Below, one piece after another: positions 1-5,856 of a stretch of 20,376 nucleotides of DNA. Within the stretch, counting starts at the first letter, position 1. Each line of letters opens with the position of its first letter. A model generated the notes under the pieces. The model was given only the letters and a program-made list of their open reading frames with translations. It was not told the origin of the DNA and ran no database searches. The position numbers and the translations under genes were made by a program. This DNA is from DASPNH01 sp035626675 (GTDB lineage: Bacteria > Desulfobacterota > Binatia > UBA1149 > CAITLU01). The stretch lies in the NCBI GenBank assembly GCA_035626675.1, contig DASPNH010000222.1, positions 1 to 20,376 of the forward strand, read 5' to 3'.

Positions 1-331
1 GGTCAAGGCCAACGGCGACGGCATCCTGACTTGCAACTCGAATGCCGACTGCGATCCGGCAGCCGTCTTCGTCGACGCGGGTGACTGCACGCTGGTCAAG
101 CGGCGTGAGTGCTTCCTGGATCCGATCGTGGCGACGGGCAGCGCCAACCCGGGCTTCCCGGTCGGCGCCGCCGCGTTCTGCATCCCGCCGACGTCCAGCC
201 CCGCCATCAACAGCGTGGCCGGACTGCCGGGACCGGGCCGCATCCGCAACCAGGCGACTTCGGCGACGTACTGCGCCAGCGACAACAACGTGCAGTACCA
301 GCCCGGCGTCGGCGGATGTCCCGCCCCGTAG
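1..331 (+). CDS. C-terminal part of a secreted Cys-rich protein of unknown function (5' end outside the window)
   Basis: The open frame begins at base 2 and ends at the TAG at 329-331, giving about 109 residues without a start of its own. The peptide is rich in Cys, Gly, Pro and Asn, with Cys in short motifs (TCNSNADC, DCTLVKRREC, AFCIPP, TYCASDN, GGCPAP), as expected of a disulphide-bonded extracytoplasmic protein. I see no catalytic motif and cannot name the family. The final Cys lies three residues from the end (CPAP), so the C-terminus appears intact. A strong intrinsic terminator follows about 50 bases downstream, which supports this being the true end of a transcription unit. Codon use is GC-rich at third positions, as in the neighbours. 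Being coding is well supported; secretion is inferred from composition only, because the N-terminus is missing. Confidence 0.7.
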   Translation, partial: VKANGDGILTCNSNADCDPAAVFVDAGDCTLVKRRECFLDPIVATGSANPGFPVGAAAFCIPPTSSPAINSVAGLPGPGRIRNQATSATYCASDNNVQYQPGVGGCPAP

Positions 332-381
332 GTGAGGACGTTCACACCCTGACCGCTGCGCTCTGAGCGCAGCCACGGCCG

Positions 382-426
382 AAAGCCCCGGTGCATCATG
401 GATGCGCCGGGGCTTTCTCTTTTTCT
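382..426 (+). terminator. Rho-independent terminator of the upstream secreted-protein gene
   Basis: Bases 382-396 pair with 402-416 in a 15-bp stem containing one G-T pair (core AAAGCCCCGG / CCGGGGCTTT). The loop is 5 bases, and the stem is followed at once by a T-rich run (TCTCTTTTTCT). This is a textbook intrinsic terminator for plus-strand transcription and isolates the XRE gene downstream. Confidence 0.9.
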
Positions 427-482
427 GGGCGATCTTCGTGCCCGCCAGCTGATCCGGTGTGCCTGCCCTGACATCCCTGCGT

Positions 483-542
483 GCGATATGCGCGCGCGAA
501 ATATCGCCGGCAAAAGCGGCAATCGCTGCCAATGGCAGTTGC
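483..542. promoter_or_regulatory. Two dyad symmetries upstream of the XRE gene, possible operators
   Basis: GCGATAT (483-489) is repeated inverted as ATATCGC (501-507) across an 11-base GC-alternating spacer. A second, tighter dyad is CTGCCA-A-TGGCAG (526-538), flanked by outer arms GCAA (519-522) and TTGC (539-542). A possible -35 element TTGACC lies at 557-562, but no good -10 follows. Their position just before a gene for a DNA-binding regulator fits autoregulation. The symmetry is seen directly; the operator role is inferred. Confidence 0.35.
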
Positions 543-618
543 ATGCCTCCCCGTCATTGACCGCTGCGCGCCGTGATCGCTAAGGATGACGCCAACGCTG
601 ACGGGAAAGGGGAACGCC

Positions 619-873
619 ATGAAGACTCGACTTTCGAAGATCCTGTTCGACAAGGGATGGACCGAGATGGAGCTGTCTCGCCGCACCGGCCTCGCACAGA
701 GCTACATCAACCGCGTCAAGAACTCGCGTATCGTCCCGACGGTCCGGACCGCGATGCTGATCTGCCGCGCGCTGGAGGTGCCGGTGGAGGAAGCGTTCGT
801 CTACGAAGACAAGCCCTTCGGCGTCACGCAGGATGCATATTTCGTTCGTGTACAGGCGGCGACCGCGGAATGA
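619..873 (+). CDS. Small XRE/Cro-CI-type helix-turn-helix transcriptional regulator
   Basis: An 84-residue protein that is almost entirely one HTH_3-type domain (about residues 3-62). It reads LSKILFDKGWTEMELSRRTG, then LAQSYINRVKNSRIVPTVRT, then AMLICRALEVPVEEAFVYE, the usual XRE pattern of a first helix, a helix-turn-helix with recognition segment around QSYINRVKN, and the typical 'ICRALEVPVEE.F' closing helix. A 20-residue tail follows, too short for a ligand domain. The ATG at 619 is preferred over an in-frame ATG at 586 because it has a purine-rich ribosome binding site (GGAAAGGGGAA) and starts right at the domain. It stands alone between a terminator and the dus operon, so its target is not evident; the upstream dyads could be its own operator. 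Family assignment is firm; regulon unknown. Confidence 0.85.
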   Translation: MKTRLSKILFDKGWTEMELSRRTGLAQSYINRVKNSRIVPTVRTAMLICRALEVPVEEAFVYEDKPFGVTQDAYFVRVQAATAE

Positions 874-893
874 GGCAGCTGCGGCCGCGATCG

Positions 894-923
894 GCGGACC
901 GGGTTCCCGCTTTCCGGGTCCGC
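894..923. other. Hairpin downstream of the XRE gene, weak terminator candidate
   Basis: GCGGACC (894-900) pairs with GGTCCGC (917-923), and two further G-C pairs form across a one-base bulge. It lies 20 bases after the regulator's stop codon. No T-run follows, so intrinsic termination is uncertain. Confidence 0.3.
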
Positions 924-1102
924 ACCAAAGGGACTGGCACGCCGGCTCGCGCAGCGCGAATCGTCGTGCCCGTCCCGACGTTGCTTGCGGACGCGGCCGT
1001 TCGGTCCTGGCACCGGCGCGGTGGCCTTGGCTGCCCTGTCGGCTAGACTGGCCGGCCTGCCTCCAGACGAGCCGCGCCGGCTCGTGGGCAGCCGAGCACC
1101 CG

Positions 1103-2131
1103 ATGAGCGAAGCCAACCTCCTGAAGCCGCTGCAGATCGGCAACGTCACCACACGCAACAACCTCATCCTGTCGCCGATGTCCGGCGTGACCGATTCCGC
1201 CTTCCGCCGCACCGTGCTGCGGGCGAGCGGCCCGTCCGTCGGGCTGCTGGTCAGCGAGTTCATCGCCGCCGAAGGCCTTTCGCGCGACAATCCCAAGACC
1301 CGCGCCATGCTGCGCTACCTGGAATGCGAGCGTCCCATCTCCATCCAGATCTTCGGCGCCGACGTCGACCGCATGGTTCGCGCGGCGATCATGGTCGAGG
1401 AGGCCGGCGCCGACATTCTCGACATCAACTGCGGCTGCCCGGCGCCCAAGGTGGTCCGGCGCGGCGGCGGCGCCCAGCTCATGCGGACACCCGAGCAGCT
1501 GCGCGACATCATCCGCGGCATTCGGGCCGCGATCTCGCTTCCGGTCACCGTCAAGATCCGCGCCGGCTGGGACGACGCGCATCGCAACGCCATCGACATC
1601 GCTCATATGGTCGAGGACGAGGGCGCGGCGATGCTGGCGGTGCATCCTCGCACCCGCTTGCAGCTCTACAGCGGAACGCCCGACTGGGACTTGATCGGCG
1701 AGATCCATCGACGGCTGAAGATTCCGGTCGCAGGCAGCGGCGATATCGTCGATCCGCAGCGCGCCCTGGACCGCATCTCGGGCGGCTACTGCGACGCCGT
1801 CATGATTGGCCGCGGCGCCATCGACGAGCCGTGGATCTTCGCGCAGATCGACGCGCTGGACCGTGGAGCCCCGGTGCCGCAGGCGACGGCCGACGACCGC
1901 GCGGCGCTTCTGAACTACTTCCGGCGGGCTCTCGAAGAGACGCGCGAGGAACGCTCCTACCTCGGACGCCTGCGCGGGCTGGCCTATCGCATGGCCAAAG
2001 GCGTCCCGGGCGGCTCGGCCGCGCGCCGCGCGCTGAGCGATGCGCGCACCGCCTCGGACATCGAGGGCATCTTCCGCGACTTCGTGCTCGACGGCCGCCG
2101 CTTCGAAGACCGGCTCGCACACGTGGCATGA
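1103..2131 (+). CDS. dusB: tRNA-dihydrouridine synthase, DusB-like
   Basis: A 342-residue FMN-dependent TIM-barrel enzyme that reduces specific uridines to dihydrouridine in tRNA. Family signatures occur in order: the FMN-binding start PMSGVTDSAFR (25-35); QIFGAD (82-87); the active-site motif DINCGCPAPKV (107-117), where Cys112 before Pro is the expected proton donor; VKIRAGW (150-156) with Lys151; HPRTRLQLYSG (181-191), equivalent to DusB HGRTR; and the phosphate-binding GSGDI and MIGRGAIDEPWIF (234-246). Length matches DusB (about 320-350 residues). The ATG at 1103 starts just before the first barrel strand; the longer open frame upstream (from 833) has no family similarity. The stop overlaps the next gene's start by four bases (ATGA), so it heads a three-gene operon. 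Dus family is near certain; the DusB subtype rests on the overall pattern. Confidence 0.95.
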   Translation: MSEANLLKPLQIGNVTTRNNLILSPMSGVTDSAFRRTVLRASGPSVGLLVSEFIAAEGLSRDNPKTRAMLRYLECERPISIQIFGADVDRMVRAAIMVEEAGADILDINCGCPAPKVVRRGGGAQLMRTPEQLRDIIRGIRAAISLPVTVKIRAGWDDAHRNAIDIAHMVEDEGAAMLAVHPRTRLQLYSGTPDWDLIGEIHRRLKIPVAGSGDIVDPQRALDRISGGYCDAVMIGRGAIDEPWIFAQIDALDRGAPVPQATADDRAALLNYFRRALEETREERSYLGRLRGLAYRMAKGVPGGSAARRALSDARTASDIEGIFRDFVLDGRRFEDRLAHVA

Positions 2132-2682
2132 GCGCTTCGGTTCCGCCGCAGCATCGGTTCAGTCCCGAAACCGAGCCGGCTCGTTCGTCCGAACCGGCCG
2201 GACGATACGAGGTCTTCGTCTCCAAGGATTCGTTCAAGTTCAACGCCGCGCACTTCATCGCCTATCCCGGCTTTCGCGAGCGGCTGCACGGGCACAACTA
2301 CCGCGTTTCGGTGCGCGTGGAGGGGCCGCTTGGCGCCGACGGTTACGTCGTCGACTTCGGTGAGATCAAGCGCGCTGCCAACGCGGTGTGCCGCCAGCTC
2401 AACGAGCGCGTGATCGTGCCGATGCGCAGCGACGTGCTCTCCATCGAGCGCAAGGATGGACAGATCGTCTTGGAGTGCCAGGACGGAGCGCGCTTTACGT
2501 TTCCTGAAAGCGATTGCGCACTGCTGGAGATACGCCACTCCTCTGCCGAAGAGCTGGCCGCGTTCATCTGCCTGCGTCTTCGCGCCGAGCTGCCGCTGCT
2601 GAGCGAGCGCGGCGTGGCCTGGCTGCAGGTGGGCGTGGCCGAGGCGCCCAACCAAGAGGCACGCTACCGGATCGACCTGTGA
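2128..2682 (+). CDS. 6-pyruvoyl-tetrahydropterin synthase (PTPS)/QueD superfamily protein, catalytic Cys absent, PTPS-III-like
   Basis: A 184-residue T-fold protein. The zinc-binding histidines are visible as FNAAHF (His42) and LHGHNY (His54, His56), followed by VVDFGEIK (74-81) and the late HSSAEELAAFI (137-147) with the pterin-anchoring Glu. In PTPS and QueD a catalytic Cys sits three residues before LHGH; here that segment reads GFRERLHGHNY, so the position is Arg, with Glu51 next to it. As I recall, FRExLHGHNY with Glu in place of Cys marks PTPS-III, which stands in for dihydroneopterin aldolase (FolB) in folate synthesis in some bacteria and in Plasmodium. The usual Asp-His pair in LDHxxLN is also missing (CRQLNERVIVP). 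The first 25 residues are a poorly conserved extension. It is translationally coupled to dus (ATGA) and to the cytochrome gene downstream. Superfamily is firm; activity is inferred. Confidence 0.85.
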   Translation: MSASVPPQHRFSPETEPARSSEPAGRYEVFVSKDSFKFNAAHFIAYPGFRERLHGHNYRVSVRVEGPLGADGYVVDFGEIKRAANAVCRQLNERVIVPMRSDVLSIERKDGQIVLECQDGARFTFPESDCALLEIRHSSAEELAAFICLRLRAELPLLSERGVAWLQVGVAEAPNQEARYRIDL

Positions 2683-2987
2683 AGCGCGGCGGATCTGGAA
2701 TCGCACAGGCGGCGATCATGCTGTCGCTGCTGGGCGCGGCCGCATGCTCGCAGCCGCTTCCCGAAGAGAACGGCCCCGATGCCGCCCTCTACGTCGCGCG
2801 CTGCGGCACGTGCCACATCGCGCACCATCCGGCGGCGCTGACCGCGCCGATGTGGGACGTCATGGTCAAACGCATGGACGTCGAGATGCAGCGCCGCGGC
2901 ATGAAAGCGCTGGTCGATCCCGAGCGCGCGCAGATCCTCGGCTATCTCGGCCGTCACGCGAGCGGATCGACTTCCCAGGCGCGCTGA
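2679..2987 (+). CDS. Small monohaem c-type cytochrome-like protein, probable lipoprotein or exported
   Basis: A 102-residue protein starting with GTG at 2679, overlapping the preceding stop by four bases (GTGA), which decides the start. Residues 1-23 form a short basic head plus hydrophobic stretch (AAIMLSLLGAAAC), a signal peptide with a lipobox-like AAAC whose -3 residue is Ala rather than Leu, so Cys23 lipidation is likely but not certain. The mature part has one haem c attachment site, CGTCH (42-46), and Met residues around 58-75 (PMWDVMVKRMDVEM) that could supply the sixth ligand. The pattern resembles small cytochromes of electron-transfer chains, located outside the inner membrane. Its partner is unknown, and co-transcription with tRNA and pterin genes offers no direct clue. 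Confidence 0.75.
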   Translation: MKRGGSGIAQAAIMLSLLGAAACSQPLPEENGPDAALYVARCGTCHIAHHPAALTAPMWDVMVKRMDVEMQRRGMKALVDPERAQILGYLGRHASGSTSQAR

Positions 2988-3064
2988 GAGGCAGGCGAGC
3001 GCGGCTGGGACGCTGCACGATCGACATTGGCGCTGACAGGGCGCCGCGCGGAACTTCGCCGGTA

Positions 3065-4390
3065 TCAGGCCGGCGCGCGCCGGCGGATCTTCTCGATCTC
3101 GGCGCGATCCTTCGGCGCGCTGCCGGTGAAGATCTCGTACCCGGTCTCGGTCACCAGCACGTCGTCCTCGATGCGGATGCCGATGCCGCGGTAGCGCTCG
3201 TCCACCTCAGCATTGCTGCGGACGTACAGGCCGGGCTCGACCGTCAGCACCATGCCGGGCTCGAGCGTGCGCGAGGCATCGGCGACGCGATAGCTGCCCG
3301 CGTCGTGCACGTCCATGCCGAGCCAGTGGCTGGTGTTGTGCATGTAGAAGGGCTGGTGCGCGTTCTTCTCGATGCACTCCTCGAGCGTCCCCTGCAGCAG
3401 GCCCAGGTCGAGCAGGCCCTGGGTGAGCACGCGCACCGAGGCCTTGTGCACGGCCTCGATGGTCGCACCGGGCCGTATCGTCTCTATCGATGCGAGCTGC
3501 GCCGCAAGGACGATGTCGTACAGCTCGGCCTGCGCCGGCGAGTATGCCGCGCCGACCGGAAACGAGCGCGTGATGTCGGCGCAGTAGCCGCCGTACTCGC
3601 CGGCGGCATCGATGAGGATGAGCTCGCCGTCCTTCAGGACCTTGTCGTTGCGCGTGTAGTGCAGGATGGTCGAGTCGGCGCCGCCCGCGCAGATGCTGCC
3701 GTAGGCCGGGCCCGTGCAGCCGCCGAAGCGGAAGTCGTGCTCGAGCTGTGCCTGGACCTGGTACTCGGTCATGCCCGGCCGCAGCGTCTCCAGGATGCGG
3801 GCATGCGCGGCGCCGCTGACGGCGCCGGCCTTGCGCATGAGATCGATCTCTTCGGGACGTTTTCGCAGGCGATACTCGGCAAGCAGCGGAGCCGCTTCGG
3901 AAACCACGATCGGGTCTCCGCCCTTGCGCGGCCGCTCCTGGTTGGCCTGATGCACGGCGGCCAATACCTGCTGGTTGACGGCCGGATCGGGGCTGTAGGC
4001 GAAGTAGAGGCGGCTGGCACGGCGAAGGTGGCCGAGCAGGATCTCGTAGGTCTTCTCGAGCGGATGCGCGTGGTCGGCGCCGTAGTGCTCACGCGCGCCC
4101 TCGATGCCGGCGCGCCTGCCGGTCCAGGTCTCGCTGTGCTCGTCGCGCGGGCGCACGCAAAGCGTGAAGCCGTCCTCCTCGCCGCCGTGCGCGGTCAGGA
4201 GGAGGGCGGCGGGCTCTTCGAAGCCGCAGAGGTAGCGGATGTTGGTGTCGGGGCGGTAGGGATAGTGGACGTCGTTGGCGTAGAGCGCCTCGCGCGTTTC
4301 GGGGACGAAGAGGACGGCGCCGGCGAGCTGCTCGCGCACCGTGCGCCGTCGTTCGTCGAAGGCTTCTGGCCGAGGGCCGTGTAGCGTCAT
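3065..4390 (-). CDS. pepP: Xaa-Pro aminopeptidase (M24B metallopeptidase)
   Basis: A 441-residue protein that removes N-terminal residues preceding proline in the cytosol. An N-terminal aminopeptidase P domain (about 1-165: ETREALYANDVHYPYRPDTNIRYLCGFEEP split across 31-60) is followed by a pita-bread catalytic domain (175-430). The five metal ligands of PepP are all in place: Asp261 (LIDAAGEYGG), Asp272 (ADITR), His355 (SHWLGMDVHD), Glu385 (VEPGLY) and Glu408 (IRIEDD). The substrate-contacting His244 (ILHYTRND) and His362 also match. Length equals that of E. coli PepP (441). The start at 4390 begins the conserved domain. The frame stays open upstream to 4522, but only through a REP-like repeat, so a longer start is rejected. 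It converges on the cytochrome gene and diverges from the gene at 4538. Confidence 0.95.
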   Translation of the reverse strand: MTLHGPRPEAFDERRRTVREQLAGAVLFVPETREALYANDVHYPYRPDTNIRYLCGFEEPAALLLTAHGGEEDGFTLCVRPRDEHSETWTGRRAGIEGAREHYGADHAHPLEKTYEILLGHLRRASRLYFAYSPDPAVNQQVLAAVHQANQERPRKGGDPIVVSEAAPLLAEYRLRKRPEEIDLMRKAGAVSGAAHARILETLRPGMTEYQVQAQLEHDFRFGGCTGPAYGSICAGGADSTILHYTRNDKVLKDGELILIDAAGEYGGYCADITRSFPVGAAYSPAQAELYDIVLAAQLASIETIRPGATIEAVHKASVRVLTQGLLDLGLLQGTLEECIEKNAHQPFYMHNTSHWLGMDVHDAGSYRVADASRTLEPGMVLTVEPGLYVRSNAEVDERYRGIGIRIEDDVLVTETGYEIFTGSAPKDRAEIEKIRRRAPA

Positions 4391-4452
4391 GCAGTGAGCG
4401 TAGAAGAAACCGGCACCCGGGCCAAGATTTCCGGTCCGCGGCCCAGGCACGC

Positions 4453-4498
4453 AAAAGGGGTCAGGCCCCCTATTTCGAAAAGGTGCCTGACCCCTTTT
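4453..4498. repeat. REP-like palindrome of the GGGGTCAGG family
   Basis: AAAAGGGGTCAGGC (4453-4466) is repeated exactly inverted as GCCTGACCCCTTTT (4485-4498), with an 18-base spacer. It lies in the 147-base space between the divergent pepP and 4538 genes. Bases 4478-4498 match 12171-12191, inside the RNase R gene, at 20 of 21 positions. The GGGGTCAGG core recurs in the element at 13970-14196. A 14-bp stem ending in T4 could also act as a terminator in either direction. Confidence 0.85.
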
Positions 4499-4537
4499 CC
4501 TGCGCGCCGCCGTGCGGCCCATAATGCCGGAAGGAGA

Positions 4538-4903
4538 ATGCCTGTGGCTTCATCGAGCAAGGAACGGCAGTGGGCGATGGAGAGCTTCCTGACGCGTCTG
4601 GACGAGCTCAAGACCGTGCTCGGCATCGACGTGACACCCACCTTGGAACGCGCGCGCGCCGAGCTGACGGCGGGCACCGCCGCGCGAGACCGCGGCGATC
4701 CCGACGAGGCGTCCTTGCACCTGGCAAAAGCGATGGCCGAGATCGCCACGCTCGGCGACCGCCTCGGCGAGCAGGAGGGCGCGCTGATGCGGGGCCTGAC
4801 CGCCGAGTTCATCAAGGGCATGGCGCGCGGCGACCAGGACGCGATGGAGCGCACGCTCGACTCGATCCAGGCCAAATCCGGAACGCCGAAGGAGAAGGGC
4901 TGA
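4538..4903 (+). CDS. Small soluble helical protein of unknown function
   Basis: A 121-residue protein starting at the ATG at 4538, five codons after the REP-like palindrome region and with a strong ribosome binding site AAGGAG (4531-4536), which decides the start over in-frame upstream codons. The sequence is charged and Ala-rich, with no signal peptide or membrane segment. It looks almost wholly helical: ERQWAMESFLTRLDELKTVL (about 9-28), TLERARAELTAGTAARDRG, then DEASLHLAKAMAEIATLGDR and ALMRGLTAEFIKGMARGDQD, ending in a Lys-rich tail (TPKEKG). The spacing resembles paired TPR-like helices, but I recognise no family. It runs in the same direction as htpX, 40 bases ahead, though a possible separate htpX promoter overlaps its end. 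Being a real gene is supported by the RBS and codon use; function unknown. Confidence 0.7.
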   Translation: MPVASSSKERQWAMESFLTRLDELKTVLGIDVTPTLERARAELTAGTAARDRGDPDEASLHLAKAMAEIATLGDRLGEQEGALMRGLTAEFIKGMARGDQDAMERTLDSIQAKSGTPKEKG

Positions 4904-4905
4904 CC

Positions 4906-4933
4906 TTGCTCCGGCGACGGTCGATCTTACAAT
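4906..4933 (+). promoter_or_regulatory. Candidate sigma-70 promoter of htpX
   Basis: TTGCTC (4906-4911) and TACAAT (4928-4933) are separated by 16 bases, close to the TTGACA/TATAAT consensus. The htpX ATG follows 11 bases after the -10 box and has no evident ribosome binding site, so the transcript could be nearly leaderless. The boxes are seen in the sequence; promoter activity is inferred. Confidence 0.4.
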
Positions 4934-4943
4934 CGAGCTCACT

Positions 4944-5783
4944 ATGGGCAGCTACGTGAAGACGGCAGTTCTCCTCGGCGCGCTCAGCGCGATTCTCATT
5001 CTCATCGGCGGGGCCGTCGGCGGCGAGGGCGGGATGATGATCGCCTTCGTCCTGGCCGTGGTGATGAACTTCGGCTCCTACTGGTTCTCCGACAAGATCG
5101 TCCTGCGCATGTACAAGGCGCAGGAAGTAGGCGCCGACCACCCGCTCTACGTGATGGTGCAGAACCTGGCGCGGCAGGCTTCGCTGCCGATGCCGCGCGT
5201 CTACATCATCCCTACCGATGCGCCCAACGCCTTCGCCACCGGGCGCAATCCCCATCATGCCGCCGTTGCCGCCACCGAAGGCATCCTGCGTGCGCTGACG
5301 CGCGAGGAGCTCGAGGGTGTCCTGGCACACGAGCTGGCGCACGTTCAGCATCGCGACATCCTCATCCAGTCGATCGCTGCCACCATCGGCGCGGCCATCA
5401 TGATGCTTGCCAACATGGCGCAGTGGGGTGCGATGTTCGGCGGTTTGTCGCGCAGCGACGACGAGGAAGGCTCCAATCCCATCGCGCTGCTGGCGATGGC
5501 GCTGCTGGCGCCGCTGGCGGCGGGCATCGTGCAGGCCGCCATCTCGCGCTCGCGCGAGTTCGCAGCCGACGAAGGCGGCGCGCGTCTTTCCGGCAACCCG
5601 CGCAGCCTGGCCACCGCTCTTCAGAAGATCGATGCCATCGCCCAGCGCGTGCCGATGGACGCCAATCCGGCTACGGCCCACCTTTTCATCGTCAAGCCGT
5701 TCTCCGGCCGCGGCATGATGAACCTGTTCTCGACGCACCCGCCTACCGAGGAGCGGGTTGCGCGCCTGATGGCGATGGGCTGA
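4944..5783 (+). CDS. htpX: HtpX-type membrane zinc metalloprotease (M48B)
   Basis: A 279-residue inner-membrane protease that degrades damaged membrane proteins together with FtsH. Two hydrophobic segments at the N-terminus (about 7-26 and 31-50) precede the conserved VGADHPLYVMVQNLARQASL and PRVYIIPTDAPNAFATGRNP blocks. The zinc site HELAH lies at 129-133 (His129, Glu130, His133), and the third ligand Glu205 sits in SRSREFAADE. Further hydrophobic stretches lie at about 143-162 and 179-200. The end PFSGRGMMNLFSTHPPTEERVARL is typical of the family. Length is normal (280-300). The catalytic site is complete. It converges with sppA, another membrane peptidase, 73 bases away. Regulation by a stress sigma factor is common elsewhere, but nothing in the sequence shows it here. 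Confidence 0.95.
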   Translation: MGSYVKTAVLLGALSAILILIGGAVGGEGGMMIAFVLAVVMNFGSYWFSDKIVLRMYKAQEVGADHPLYVMVQNLARQASLPMPRVYIIPTDAPNAFATGRNPHHAAVAATEGILRALTREELEGVLAHELAHVQHRDILIQSIAATIGAAIMMLANMAQWGAMFGGLSRSDDEEGSNPIALLAMALLAPLAAGIVQAAISRSREFAADEGGARLSGNPRSLATALQKIDAIAQRVPMDANPATAHLFIVKPFSGRGMMNLFSTHPPTEERVARLMAMG

Positions 5784-5827
5784 GGCCAGCAGCGCAGTGT
5801 CCAGCGGCGAACGTGCGAGCCGCAATG

Positions 5828-5852
5828 AGGTCGAGTCGTCGCGACTCGACCT
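5828..5852. terminator. Hairpin between convergent htpX and sppA, candidate bidirectional terminator
   Basis: AGGTCGAGTCG (5828-5838) pairs perfectly with CGACTCGACCT (5842-5852) around a 3-base loop. It sits between the two facing stop codons. No T-run follows on either side, so termination is inferred from the position and stem strength alone. Confidence 0.5.
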
Positions 5853-5856
5853 GCCG

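Noticed and set aside
833..1102. N-terminal extension of dusB to an ATG at 833
   Set aside because: The extra 90 residues are Arg/Pro-rich, overlap the XRE gene and have no similarity to Dus proteins.
1043..2122. Minus-strand open frame opposite dusB (359 codons)
   Set aside because: Antisense shadow of a gene with clear Dus motifs; no RBS or family similarity.
2744..4384. Long plus-strand open frame opposite pepP (546 codons)
   Set aside because: It is antisense to a complete Xaa-Pro aminopeptidase with all metal ligands. Its product is repetitive Ala/Val/Gly/Arg sequence typical of the shadow frame of a high-GC gene.
4391..4522. N-terminal extension of pepP across the REP-like palindrome
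   Set aside because: The frame is open, but it only translates the repeat and lies before the normal start of the family; total length with the 4390 start equals E. coli PepP.
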